Below, in pieces: positions 10,135 through 18,240 of a DNA stretch of 64,000 bases; within the stretch, counting starts at the first letter, position 1; each line of letters opens with the position of its first letter. A program made the position numbers and the translations under genes. The stretch is from Alloyangia pacifica (GTDB taxonomy: Bacteria > Pseudomonadota > Alphaproteobacteria > Rhodobacterales > Rhodobacteraceae), in NCBI RefSeq assembly GCF_900116195.1, contig NZ_FOZW01000006.1, forward strand, positions 1 to 64,000, read 5' to 3'. Under the pieces are notes generated by a model. The model was not told where the DNA came from. It saw only the letters and a program-made list of their open reading frames with translations, and did not search any database.

Positions 10135-10287
10135 TCAGAGAACTGCGTCGGAGTGATCCGGCGCCGGCGTGCTGCGGGTGATCTCGTAACCCGGCGTCTC
10201 GGCCTGATCGTTCTCGGGAAAGAACCCGAGCGCCGCCGAGAGCGACAGAAGGGCAGCGATACAGAGTATCCAGTGGCGGAAATTCAT
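10135..10287 (-). CDS. small single-span membrane protein, 50 aa
   Basis: A short frame starting MNFRHWILCIAALLSLSAA, a good N-terminal membrane helix or signal anchor. A short polar tail with Asp/Glu/Pro/Thr follows and it ends SDAVL. GGACG lies a few bases upstream of the ATG. I know no function. It stands alone between the CDF exporter and ribE on the same strand. The gene is likely but rests only on its hydrophobic profile and the start context. Confidence 0.45.
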   Translation of the reverse strand: MNFRHWILCIAALLSLSAALGFFPENDQAETPGYEITRSTPAPDHSDAVL

Positions 10288-10692
10288 CGGGGCGTCCTTC
10301 TTGGTGCCTGTTGCTTCGGGGCGCTGGCCTTTCATATGGGGCGCGATCTGGCGCAAACCACCGTGGCGCCGGAAAACGGCGGAAACATGCCGCTCACATT
10401 CCTGCGAGCAGGCAGTTCTGGGACAATTTGATGCTTTTGCTTCGGATTTCGCCGCCCAAAGCGGGCGGGCAGCGCGGGACCGCGGTTCAGCTCTGCGGCG
10501 CGCGCGACCCAAGCTCTTCGGAGGCGCAGCAGGTAGCTATAGGGATCGGCTATGACGGAGTGCCAGTTGCCGGCTTCCTCGGCGCCGATCCGTTTCCATT
10601 TCTCCTCGACATCGACGAACAGCGGGCATCTGGGCCAGCGCCCCGACCGAAGGCGTAGCCTTCGGGCAAGGCGTCGAAGGTCCGCCCCGGCT
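10288..10692. other. 405-base stretch without a clear gene; possible gene remnant
   Basis: No gene with a proper start fits here. On the minus strand between about 10500 and 10640 one frame reads like protein (CPLFVDVEEKWKRIGAEEA, then NWHSVIADPYSYL). It continues without a stop towards 10330 but has no ATG/GTG/TTG start outside the ribE coding region. It could be the remains of a small gene whose 5' end was lost when ribE came to lie next to it. No RNA gene, terminator or IS end was seen. Confidence 0.3.
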
Positions 10693-11280
10693 TCAGCTCA
10701 TCTCGCGCAGGCGCGCGACGTAGCGGGCCATGGTGTCGATCTCGAGGTTGACCTTGTCGCCGAGCTTCACGCCGCCCCAAGTGGTCACTTCCTTCGTGTG
10801 CGGGATGAAGTTGATGCCGAACACAGTGCCCTGCACTTCGTTGACCGTCAGCGAGGTGCCGTTCAATGCCACCGAGCCCTTGGGGGCGATGAATTTCGCC
10901 AGCTCGTCCGGAGCGCGCAGCTGCACGCGGGTGCTGTCGCCCTCGTCCTGGATCGACACCACCTCGGCCAGACCGTCCACATGGCCCGACACGATGTGCC
11001 CGCCCAGTTCGTCACCGACTTTCAGTGCGCGCTCGAGGTTGACGCGCTTGCCCGCCTCCCAGCTGCCGAGGTTGGTCTTCGACAGGGTCTCGGCGCTGAT
11101 CTGCACGTCGAACCAGTCGTCACCGAGCGTGACGACGGTGAGGCAGACGCCGTCGCAGGCGATGGAGGCACCGATCTCGATGCCCGCGGTATCATAGGCG
11201 GTGCCGATGCGTGCGGTCAGATCGCCCGCCTGTTCGAGCGCCCGGATTTCCCCCATGTCGGTCACGATGCCGGTGAACAT
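10693..11280 (-). CDS. ribE: riboflavin synthase alpha subunit
   Basis: RibE (195 aa) is the trimeric enzyme that dismutates two 6,7-dimethyl-8-ribityllumazine molecules to riboflavin. The two tandem lumazine-binding barrels are visible: MFTGIVTDMGEIR at the start, CDGVCLTVV in the first half, then LGGHIVSGHVDGLAEV and NGTSLTVNEV in the second. The ATG giving MFTGIV is the family's universal N-terminus. I see no FMN riboswitch upstream and no other rib gene in the window. Confidence 0.97.
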   Translation of the reverse strand: MFTGIVTDMGEIRALEQAGDLTARIGTAYDTAGIEIGASIACDGVCLTVVTLGDDWFDVQISAETLSKTNLGSWEAGKRVNLERALKVGDELGGHIVSGHVDGLAEVVSIQDEGDSTRVQLRAPDELAKFIAPKGSVALNGTSLTVNEVQGTVFGINFIPHTKEVTTWGGVKLGDKVNLEIDTMARYVARLREMS

Positions 11281-11433
11281 CTGCATATCCTCTCGCTGGC
11301 CCGAAACGCCACGGCGCGCTGCCGCGCTGGCCAAGGGCCTTATTTTGGTCAAATACTGCCGCTAGGGAGAGCCACCGCGCCAATGGGCCGGACGCCAACC
11401 CCTTACGAGTAGGCCGATCCTTAACGAGTGCCC

Positions 11434-12744
11434 ATGTCCAAGGCAACCGCAGAGCATACAGCCGCGCCGCCGCGCCGCGTCTTCCTCTTCCTGCAGGGGC
11501 CGCACGGGCCGTTTTTCCATCGTCTCGGCGCCATGCTGCGCCGCACCGGTGCCGCGGTCTGGCGGGTCGGCTTCAACGCCGGAGACCGCGCTTTCTGGTT
11601 CCACGGCGAGAGCTACTTGCCCTTCACCGATGCGCCCGAGGACTGGCCGGCGCATCTCGCGGCGCTGCTGGACGAAAAACGGGTGACCGACCTCGTGCTC
11701 TACGGCGACACCCGCAGCATCCATGCAGAGGCGGTGGCCGAGGCGCGGCGGCGCGGATTGCGCATCCATGTCTTCGAGGAAGGCTACATGCGCCCTTACT
11801 GGGTCACCTACGAGCGCGGCGGTGCCAACGGCCATTCACGTCTGATGGAGATGGGTGTGGGCGACATGCGCGACGCGCTGGAACGCTCGGATATGGAAGC
11901 CCCCCTGCCGCCGGGTCATTGGGGCGACATGCGCCAGCACATCTTTTACGGCGCGCTCTACCATTGGTTCGTGATGTTCCGGAACGGCGACTACGCGGGC
12001 TTCCGCGCCCACCGCGACCTTCCGGTGGCGCGCGAGTTCCAGCTCTACTTGAAACGACTGCTGCTGATGCCGCTGACCCGGCTCGAGCGCGCCCTCGAAA
12101 CCCTGCGCATCCGGCGCGGCGGCTACCCCTATCACCTCGTGCTGCTGCAGCTCGAACATGATTCCAGTTTCCGCCAGCATTCGCCCTTCGACAGCATGGC
12201 CGACTTCGTCGATCTGGTACTCGAAGGCTTCGCCAAGGGGGCGCCGGGACACCATCACCTCGTGTTCAAGGCCCACCCGCTGGAAAACGGCCAGGTGCCG
12301 CTGCGCCGGATGATCGCCACCTCGGCGCGTCGGCTCGGTATCGCGGACCGGGTGCATTTCGTCCCCGGGGGCAAGCTGGCAAAGCTGCTCGACGATGCGC
12401 GCAGCGCGGTGACGGTGAATTCCACGGCCGGCCAGCAGGTGCTCTGGCGCGGCATTCCGCTCAGGACCTTCGGCCGCGCGGTCTATGCCAAACCCGAGTT
12501 CGTCTCGGACCAGCCGCTGCCCGAGTTCTTTGCCCAGCCGACCCGCCCCGACAGCCGCGCCTACAAGGACTACCGGCGTTATCTGCTTGAAACCAGCCAG
12601 ATTCCGGGGGGCTTCTACGCCTCGCGCGGGCGCAGACAACTTCTGCGGCAGGTGGTCGATATGATGCTATCGCCACACGATCCTTACGACGCCCTGCGCA
12701 ACGGCACCGCGGCTCCGCGGCAACAGTTGCGACTGGTCCGCTGA
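11434..12744 (+). CDS. kpsS: capsule polysaccharide biosynthesis/export protein, KpsS type
   Basis: A 436-aa KpsS/LipB-family protein. KpsS and KpsC are established cytoplasmic beta-Kdo transferases that build the poly-Kdo linker on lysophosphatidylglycerol from which group 2 capsules are exported. The sequence shows RRVFLFLQGPHGPFFHRLG at the N-terminus, VFEEGYMRPYWVTYERGG, and the nucleotide-binding C-terminal half (FKAHPLENGQ, TVNSTAGQQVLWRGIPLRTFG). The ATG at 11434 was chosen over a GTG two codons upstream. It is followed 95 bases later by the export lipoprotein gene, and kpsC follows that. kpsMT and kpsE are not in the window. Confidence 0.9.
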   Translation: MSKATAEHTAAPPRRVFLFLQGPHGPFFHRLGAMLRRTGAAVWRVGFNAGDRAFWFHGESYLPFTDAPEDWPAHLAALLDEKRVTDLVLYGDTRSIHAEAVAEARRRGLRIHVFEEGYMRPYWVTYERGGANGHSRLMEMGVGDMRDALERSDMEAPLPPGHWGDMRQHIFYGALYHWFVMFRNGDYAGFRAHRDLPVAREFQLYLKRLLLMPLTRLERALETLRIRRGGYPYHLVLLQLEHDSSFRQHSPFDSMADFVDLVLEGFAKGAPGHHHLVFKAHPLENGQVPLRRMIATSARRLGIADRVHFVPGGKLAKLLDDARSAVTVNSTAGQQVLWRGIPLRTFGRAVYAKPEFVSDQPLPEFFAQPTRPDSRAYKDYRRYLLETSQIPGGFYASRGRRQLLRQVVDMMLSPHDPYDALRNGTAAPRQQLRLVR

Positions 12745-12839
12745 CGCCGCGCAAAGGCCGGACTCGCTTTTGGAACCGGTTTTCCGTACCTTACGCAAAA
12801 AACCTGAGGCAGATAAGAACAGGTCGAGGAGACCGAGCC

Positions 12840-13982
12840 GTGAAACAGTCCCGCTCCCGATGGGCGAAATCCGCCGCCCTTCTGGCCGCAGTGTCGATTC
12901 TGGCATCCTGCGCCTTGCCGCGCGTCGGTCCCAACAAGGGTGAAATCTACGCCGGTTCCGTGCAGCGCGAAGGCGACGCCTTCATCGTGTCGGTGAACGA
13001 CCGGGTGACCCGCGCCACCGCCGTCGTGCCCGCGCTCGGCTTTTCCGATCAGTTCCAGGGCGCCGGCCTCGTCGGCTCCGACACCATCCAGCCCGGCGAC
13101 ACGCTCGGCCTGACGATCTGGGAAAACGTCGACGACGGGCTGCTGGCCGCTGCCGAGACCAATGCCACCGCGCTCGAAGAGGTGCAGGTGGATGGCTCGG
13201 GCTTCATCTTCGTGCCCTACGCGGGCCGCATCAAGGCTTCGGGCAACTCGCCCGAGACCGTGCGCCGGATCATCACCGACAAGCTGCAGGACCAGACCCC
13301 CGACCCGCAGGTCGAGGTACGCCGCCTTGCCGGTGACGGCTCGACCGTGAGCCTCGTCGGCGCCGTAGGCGGCCAGGGCGTCTACGCCATCGAGCGTCCG
13401 ACCCGCACGCTGTCGTCCATGCTCGCCCGCGCCGGCGGCATCACCATCGAGCCCGAGATCGCCCAGATCACCGTTCTGCGCGGCGGCAACCAGGGCAAGA
13501 TCTGGTTCCAGGACCTCTACAAGAACCCGCGCTACGACATCGCCCTGCGCGGCGGCGACCGCATCCTCGTCGAGGAGGACACCCGCGCCTTCACCGCGCT
13601 CGGCGCCACCGGCACGCAGGCCCGCGTACCCTTCGAGACGCAGACGCTCTCCGCCGTCGAGGCCATCGCGCAGGTTGGCGGGCTTGTGCCCTCGGCCTCG
13701 GACCCGACCGGTGTCTTCATCTTCCGCAACGAGCCCGCAGACATCGCCAACCAGGTGCTCGGCCGCAGCGATCTGATCGGCGCGCAGCGCATGGTCTACG
13801 TGCTCGACCTGACCAAGCCCAACGGCATGTTCATGGCACGCGACTTCGTGGTGCGCGACCAGGACACGCTCTACGTCACCGAGGCACCCTACGCGCAGTG
13901 GAGCAAGGCGATCACCTCGCTGACCGGCACGCTGACTGCCATCGCCACCGTCTCGACCGTCCGCGACGCGGTGACCAACTGA
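12840..13982 (+). CDS. polysaccharide export outer-membrane lipoprotein (Wza/KpsD family)
   Basis: A 380-aa outer-membrane polysaccharide exporter. It starts with GTG and has a lipoprotein signal ending in a lipobox (ILASC, Cys24 lipidated). The periplasmic export domain follows (IQPGDTLGLTIWENVDDG, VDGSGFIFVPYAGRIKASG), then two SLBB-like ligand-binding segments (VSLVGAVGGQGVYAI, and LSAVEAIAQVGGL). The C-terminal helix that would span the outer membrane may be SKAITSLTGTLTAIATVSTVRD. It lies between kpsS and kpsC, so it is the export channel of the same capsule system, closest in context to the KpsD, BexD and CtrA exporters. Confidence 0.92.
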   Translation: MKQSRSRWAKSAALLAAVSILASCALPRVGPNKGEIYAGSVQREGDAFIVSVNDRVTRATAVVPALGFSDQFQGAGLVGSDTIQPGDTLGLTIWENVDDGLLAAAETNATALEEVQVDGSGFIFVPYAGRIKASGNSPETVRRIITDKLQDQTPDPQVEVRRLAGDGSTVSLVGAVGGQGVYAIERPTRTLSSMLARAGGITIEPEIAQITVLRGGNQGKIWFQDLYKNPRYDIALRGGDRILVEEDTRAFTALGATGTQARVPFETQTLSAVEAIAQVGGLVPSASDPTGVFIFRNEPADIANQVLGRSDLIGAQRMVYVLDLTKPNGMFMARDFVVRDQDTLYVTEAPYAQWSKAITSLTGTLTAIATVSTVRDAVTN

Positions 13983-16024
13983 CCCGGATAAGCGCCCTGA
14001 ATAATCATAACGAGGGACAGGGCAGCGCCGGGGGAGAAATCCCCCGGCGTCTCTATGTCTACACCGGCGGTTTCCTGACCCAGCCGCGACTGCGGCGGAT
14101 GCTCTCGCTGGCGGGCTGGAAAATCTCGCTCGGGCGCCCCTCGGCGGGGGATCACATCGGCGTCTGGGGCCAGTCGCCCTATGCCGCCCGCGGCGAGGCA
14201 ATGGCGGCGCGCTCCGGCGCGTCCCTGCTGCGGATCGAGGATGCCTTCCTGCGCTCGCTGCACCCCGGCCGCAAGGGCGAGCCGCCGCTCGGCCTGCTGA
14301 TCGACCGCAGCGGCGTGCATTTCGACGCCTCCGCGCCCTCCGATCTGGAGACCCTTCTCGCGACCCATCCGCTCGATGATCACGCGCTGCTGCAACGCGC
14401 CCGTGGCGGCATCGCCCGGATGCGCGAGGCGCATCTGACCAAATACACCGGCTTCGACCCCGCGCACCCCGTGCCCGTGCCCGGCTACGTGCTGGTCATC
14501 GACCAGACCCAGGGCGACGCCTCGGTCCGTGCCTCGGGCGGCGACCGCAACCGGTTTCTGGAAATGCTCTACTGGGCGCAGGAGGAAAACCCCGGCGCGC
14601 GCATCGTCATCAAGACCCACCCCGAGACCGCGCAGGGCCTGCGGACCGGGCATTTCACGTCCGAGGACGCACAGGGACGGATCAGCCTCTGCACCGACCC
14701 CGTCTCACCCTGGGCGCTGCTCGAGGGGGCCGTTGCCGTCTACACGCTCAGCTCGCAGCTGGGCTTCGAGGCGATCCTCGCCGGACACCGCGCCCGGGTC
14801 TTCGGCACGCCCTTTTACGCCGGATGGGGGCTGACGCAGGACGAGATGCCGCTGCCTCGCCGCGGCCGCAGCCTGACCCGCGCGCAGCTCTTCGCCGCGG
14901 CAATGATCCTCTACCCCACGTGGTACGACCCCTGCTGCGACGCACTCTGTCCCTTCGAGGACGCGCTCGGCGCGCTGGAAGCGCAGACCCGCGCGTGGCG
15001 CGAGGATCATCTCGGCTGGGTCGCCTCGGGCATGCGGCTGTGGAAGCGGGGAGCCTTGCAAGGCTTCTTCGGCGGACAGACAGGGATGATCTTTGCCGAG
15101 GGTGCCGTCGCCGGGCAAAAGGCCGAGCAATCGAGCCGCCGCCATATGGCCTGGGCCGGGAAGGCCGAAGGCGAAATCGTGCGGGTCGAGGATGGCTTTC
15201 TGCGCTCACGCGGGCTCGGGGCCGAGCTGGTGCCGCCGCTGTCGCTGGTGCTCGACGATCTCGGCATCTACTACGACCCCACCCGCCCCTCGCGACTCGA
15301 ACGGATCATCGCCGCGACGCCCGAGTTGCGCCCCGACCAGCAGGAGCGCACCCAGCGACTCATGGAACGGCTGACCGGAGCGGGGCTGACGAAGTACAAC
15401 CTCGGCGCTCCACCGCCCTCACTGCCCGAAGGGCACCGCATTCTCGTGGTCGGTCAGGTCGAGGACGACACCTCGATCCGCCTCGGCAGCCCCGACATGC
15501 AAAGCAACGCCGCCCTGCTCGCGCGCGCGCGGGCCGAGAACCCGGACGCCATCCTGCTGTGGAAGCCGCACCCCGACGTCAGCGCCGGGCTGCGCAAGGG
15601 GGCGGTCGAGGGGCCCGAACAATGGGCCGATCTCACCGTCGAGGGAGCCGACATGGGCGCGCTGCTGCGCGACGTGCAGGAGGTCTGGACGATGACCTCG
15701 CTCACCGGCTTCGAGGCACTGTTGCGGGGCGTTCAGGTCACCACGCTCGGCGCGCCCTTCTACGCGGGCTGGGGCCTCACGCGCGATCTCGGGCCGGTCC
15801 CGGCGCGCCGCCTCGCAGGTCAACGGCCGACGCTCGAGGCCCTTGTGCACGCAACGCTCATTGCCTACCCGCGCTACCGTGATCCGGTGAGCGGCCTGCC
15901 CTGCACGGTGGAGACTGTCGCCGACCGGCTGGAACGCGGCACGATCCCTCATCCCGGCGTTCGCAACCGGCTGCTGTCGAAACTGCAGGGGCTGTTCGCC
16001 TCACAGGCCCATCTCTGGCGCTGA
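13898..16024 (+). CDS. kpsC: capsule polysaccharide biosynthesis protein, KpsC type (start uncertain)
   Basis: A KpsC-family dual-module beta-Kdo transferase that makes the poly-Kdo linker of the capsule glycolipid. Two homologous halves are visible. Each carries an RIEDAFLRS or RVEDGFLRSRG block, an IYYD-type segment, a VIDQTQGDASVR or VVGQVEDDTSIR strand, a KTHPE or KPHPD motif and FGTPFYAGWGLT or LGAPFYAGWGLT. The protein must begin before RRLYVYTGGFLTQ at about 14047. The only conventional in-frame start is the GTG at 13898, which overlaps the lipoprotein gene by 85 bases and encodes unlikely-looking sequence. A CTG at 13979 or 13997 is an alternative. The C-terminus is complete. Confidence 0.88.
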   Translation: MEQGDHLADRHADCHRHRLDRPRRGDQLTRISALNNHNEGQGSAGGEIPRRLYVYTGGFLTQPRLRRMLSLAGWKISLGRPSAGDHIGVWGQSPYAARGEAMAARSGASLLRIEDAFLRSLHPGRKGEPPLGLLIDRSGVHFDASAPSDLETLLATHPLDDHALLQRARGGIARMREAHLTKYTGFDPAHPVPVPGYVLVIDQTQGDASVRASGGDRNRFLEMLYWAQEENPGARIVIKTHPETAQGLRTGHFTSEDAQGRISLCTDPVSPWALLEGAVAVYTLSSQLGFEAILAGHRARVFGTPFYAGWGLTQDEMPLPRRGRSLTRAQLFAAAMILYPTWYDPCCDALCPFEDALGALEAQTRAWREDHLGWVASGMRLWKRGALQGFFGGQTGMIFAEGAVAGQKAEQSSRRHMAWAGKAEGEIVRVEDGFLRSRGLGAELVPPLSLVLDDLGIYYDPTRPSRLERIIAATPELRPDQQERTQRLMERLTGAGLTKYNLGAPPPSLPEGHRILVVGQVEDDTSIRLGSPDMQSNAALLARARAENPDAILLWKPHPDVSAGLRKGAVEGPEQWADLTVEGADMGALLRDVQEVWTMTSLTGFEALLRGVQVTTLGAPFYAGWGLTRDLGPVPARRLAGQRPTLEALVHATLIAYPRYRDPVSGLPCTVETVADRLERGTIPHPGVRNRLLSKLQGLFASQAHLWR

Positions 16025-16031
16025 GAAATCC

Positions 16032-16826
16032 TCAGCGCCGCGCGCGCATCGCCCCGAGGCTCGCCGTCACCGCGAAGATCAGCGTCGCCGCGCAGACCAT
16101 GCTCGGCCCCGCCGGCGTGTCGAAGATCAGCGCCCCTTCCAGCCCGGCCAGCGCCGAGATCCCGCCGATGCCCGCCGCCAGCAGCGCCATTGCCTCGGGC
16201 GTGCGGGCGAAGGGCCGTGCCGCCGCCGCCGGGATCAGCAGCATCGCCCCGATCAGCAGCACGCCCACCACCTTGATCGCCACCGCCACGGTCAGCGCAA
16301 GCGCCACCGTCAGCACCCGGCTTTCCAGCCGCGGATCGATGCCGCTGGCATGGGCAAGATCGGGCGAGAGCGTCGCGGTCAGCAACGCCTGCCAGCGCCA
16401 GATCAGCAGCCCTAGCACCAGCGCCGCCCCGCCCCAGATCACCGCAAGATCGCTCTTTGTCACCGCGAGAATGTCCCCGAAGAGATAGGCCGAGAGATCG
16501 AGCCGTGCGCCGGGCACGAAGGTGATCGCCACGAGGCCGATCGCCAGCGCGCCATGGGCCAGCACCCCGAGCACCGTGTCGATGCCGAGGCCGCGCTCGC
16601 TCAATGCGCCGACCAGCACCGCCATGACCAGCGCCACGAAGAGCGTGCCGGCAAAGACCGGCAGCGACAGCGCAAGCGACAGCGCCACGCCGAGGATCGC
16701 CGCATGGGCGGTGGCATCGCCGAAATTGGCCATGCGCCGCCACGACACGAAGCAGCCGAGCGGTGCCGCGGCCAGCGCGAGGCCGAGCCCCGCCAGCGCC
16801 GCGCGTACAAGGAAATCATCCAGCAT
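16032..16826 (-). CDS. znuB: zinc ABC transporter permease
   Basis: ZnuB (264 aa) is the inner-membrane channel of the high-affinity zinc importer. It is hydrophobic throughout with seven to eight spans. MLDDFLVRAALAGLGLA leads to the conserved cytoplasmic WRRMANFGDATAHAAILGVAL, which contacts the ATPase. The later AIKVVGVLLIGAMLLIPAAAAR block is a family signature. Its ATG overlaps the znuC stop in an ATGA, so zur-znuC-znuB are translationally coupled. It ends only 7 bases from the convergent kpsC. Confidence 0.96.
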   Translation of the reverse strand: MLDDFLVRAALAGLGLALAAAPLGCFVSWRRMANFGDATAHAAILGVALSLALSLPVFAGTLFVALVMAVLVGALSERGLGIDTVLGVLAHGALAIGLVAITFVPGARLDLSAYLFGDILAVTKSDLAVIWGGAALVLGLLIWRWQALLTATLSPDLAHASGIDPRLESRVLTVALALTVAVAIKVVGVLLIGAMLLIPAAAARPFARTPEAMALLAAGIGGISALAGLEGALIFDTPAGPSMVCAATLIFAVTASLGAMRARR

Positions 16827-17602
16827 CAGTGCCCGTGTCCCGCGTGATCGTGGTGGTGGTCATGGGCATGATCATGTCCACGTTCGTGGGCATGGTCGTG
16901 CGTATGGGTATGCTCGTGCCGGTAGAGCGCCAGTGCGCCATGGGTTCCGGTGCCAAAGAGCGCCCGGTATTCCGCCGCCTGTGCCACCGTTTCTGGGTGG
17001 CCCTGGCAGCAGACGTGGCCATTGAGACAAACCACCCGGTCGGACGCGCTCATCACCACGTGCAACTCGTGGCTGACCATGACCACCGCGCAGCCGAGCC
17101 GCGCGCGGATCTGCTCGATCTGCCGGTAGAAGGCCGCCGAGCCCGGCTGGTCGAGCCCTTGCGTCGGCTCGTCGAGCAGCAGCACCTCGGGCTTGCCGAG
17201 GATGGCCCGCGCCAGCAGCACGCGCTGGAACTGGCCGCCCGAAAGCCCCGACATGGGCCGGCCTTCCAGTGCCCCCGCCCCGGCCTCTTCCAGCGCCGCG
17301 CGTCCCTCGGCACGGCTGATCCGGTGCGGCAGCGACAGGAAGCGCGCCACGGTCAGCGGCAGGGTCGCGTCGATCTGCAGTTTCTGCGGCACGTAACCAA
17401 GCCGAAGCCCGGGCTTGCGCGTCACCTTGCCCGCCTGCGGCTTCACCGCGCCGATCAGCGTGCGCAGCAGCGTCGACTTGCCCGAACCGTTCGGCCCGAC
17501 GATGGTGACGATCTCTCCGGGGTCGACGTGGAAATCCACCCCTTGCAATACCGGGTGTTCGCCGAGGCTGACCCGCAGCCCCTGCGCCTCTATCAGTTTC
17601 AT
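16826..17602 (-). CDS. znuC: zinc ABC transporter ATPase with His-rich C-terminal tail
   Basis: ZnuC (258 aa) powers zinc import with ZnuB and ZnuA. The ATPase motifs are complete: Walker A GPNGSGKST near residue 38, LGYVPQ Q-loop, the signature LSGGQFQRVLLARAIL, Walker B VLLLDEPTQGLD and VSHELH. The last ~30 residues are strikingly His-rich (repeats of HTHDHAHE and HDHAHDHHHDH type). That is uncommon for a cytosolic ATPase and suggests metal sensing or buffering at the transporter. ATGA overlaps join it to zur upstream and znuB downstream. Confidence 0.96.
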   Translation of the reverse strand: MKLIEAQGLRVSLGEHPVLQGVDFHVDPGEIVTIVGPNGSGKSTLLRTLIGAVKPQAGKVTRKPGLRLGYVPQKLQIDATLPLTVARFLSLPHRISRAEGRAALEEAGAGALEGRPMSGLSGGQFQRVLLARAILGKPEVLLLDEPTQGLDQPGSAAFYRQIEQIRARLGCAVVMVSHELHVVMSASDRVVCLNGHVCCQGHPETVAQAAEYRALFGTGTHGALALYRHEHTHTHDHAHERGHDHAHDHHHDHAGHGH

Positions 17603-18090
17603 GCGGCGGCCCCGCGGCACTGCGGGCAGAGTCCCTCGGCCTCGACCACCATGCGTTCCAGCGCGAAATCCAGCTCCTCGGCCGCGGCCTTCACCGCCGC
17701 GCCGATGGCCTGCGAGGGCATTTCGGCCACGAGCCCGCAGGCGCTGCACAGCAGGAAGGCAGGCTTGTGCCGCTCGCCGGGATGGGCACAGGCGACAAAG
17801 GCGTTGAGACGCTCGATCTTGTGCGCGAAGCCGTTGCTGACGAGGAAATCCAGGGCCCGGTAGACCGTCGGCGGCTGCGCCGGCTGGCCATCGTCGCGCA
17901 TCGCGTCGAGCAGCTCGTAGGCCCCCATGGCCTTGTGCTTGCGCAGCAGCAGCTCGAGCACACGGCGCCGCTGCTTGGTCAGCGACAGCCCTTCGCGGGC
18001 GCAGGTGTCCTCTGCCGCCTGGAGGGCGTGATCGCGGCAATGCGCGTGGTCGTGCTTGGTGAAGCCGAGAGGATCGCTGTGCTCTGTCAT
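17599..18090 (-). CDS. zur: Fur-family zinc uptake regulator
   Basis: A 163-aa Fur-family repressor, identified as Zur by its place in the znu locus. The N-terminal His-rich segment (FTKHDHAHCRDH) precedes the winged helix (LTKQRRRVLELLLRKHKAMGAYELLDAM, TVYRALDFLVSNGFAHKIE). The dimerisation domain has the structural-zinc cysteine pairs CSACG and CPQC. The ATG giving MTEHSDPL was preferred to one eight codons upstream. It is the first gene of zur-znuC-znuB, divergent from znuA. Two inverted repeats between the two promoters are likely Zur operators, giving autoregulation. Confidence 0.93.
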   Translation of the reverse strand: MTEHSDPLGFTKHDHAHCRDHALQAAEDTCAREGLSLTKQRRRVLELLLRKHKAMGAYELLDAMRDDGQPAQPPTVYRALDFLVSNGFAHKIERLNAFVACAHPGERHKPAFLLCSACGLVAEMPSQAIGAAVKAAAEELDFALERMVVEAEGLCPQCRGAAA

Positions 18091-18147
18091 GTCGCCTGCC
18101 CTGATGCCTGACATCTCGGTCCCGTGATCCGGACCGCGGTAGATGGG

Positions 18148-18180
18148 GGTTGATATGTTATAGTGTAGCCGATATCAACC
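18148..18180. promoter_or_regulatory. Zur-box-like inverted repeat 1
   Basis: GGTTGATAT (18148-18156) and its exact complement ATATCAACC (18172-18180) flank an inner GTTATAGTGTAG. The inner part resembles the GTTATAACATAAC-type Zur boxes known from alpha- and gammaproteobacteria. It lies 58 bases upstream of the zur start, between zur and znuA. Confidence 0.65.
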
Positions 18181-18186
18181 CCGCCT

Positions 18187-18209
18187 GTTGTTACGTTATA
18201 ACATGATCC
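18187..18209. promoter_or_regulatory. Zur-box-like inverted repeat 2
   Basis: GTTACGTTATAACATGAT (18190-18207) matches the Zur-box core GTTATAACAT, centred on the GTTATAAC palindrome. It lies about 32 bases upstream of the znuA ATG, where a bound repressor would block transcription of znuA. Confidence 0.7.
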
Positions 18210-18240
18210 GATTCCGAGACCCACCACCCAAGAGGCCCAG

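Noticed and set aside
11281-11433. FMN riboswitch in front of ribE
   Set aside because: No conserved FMN-element core sequences or multi-stem layout seen in the 150 bases upstream of ribE.
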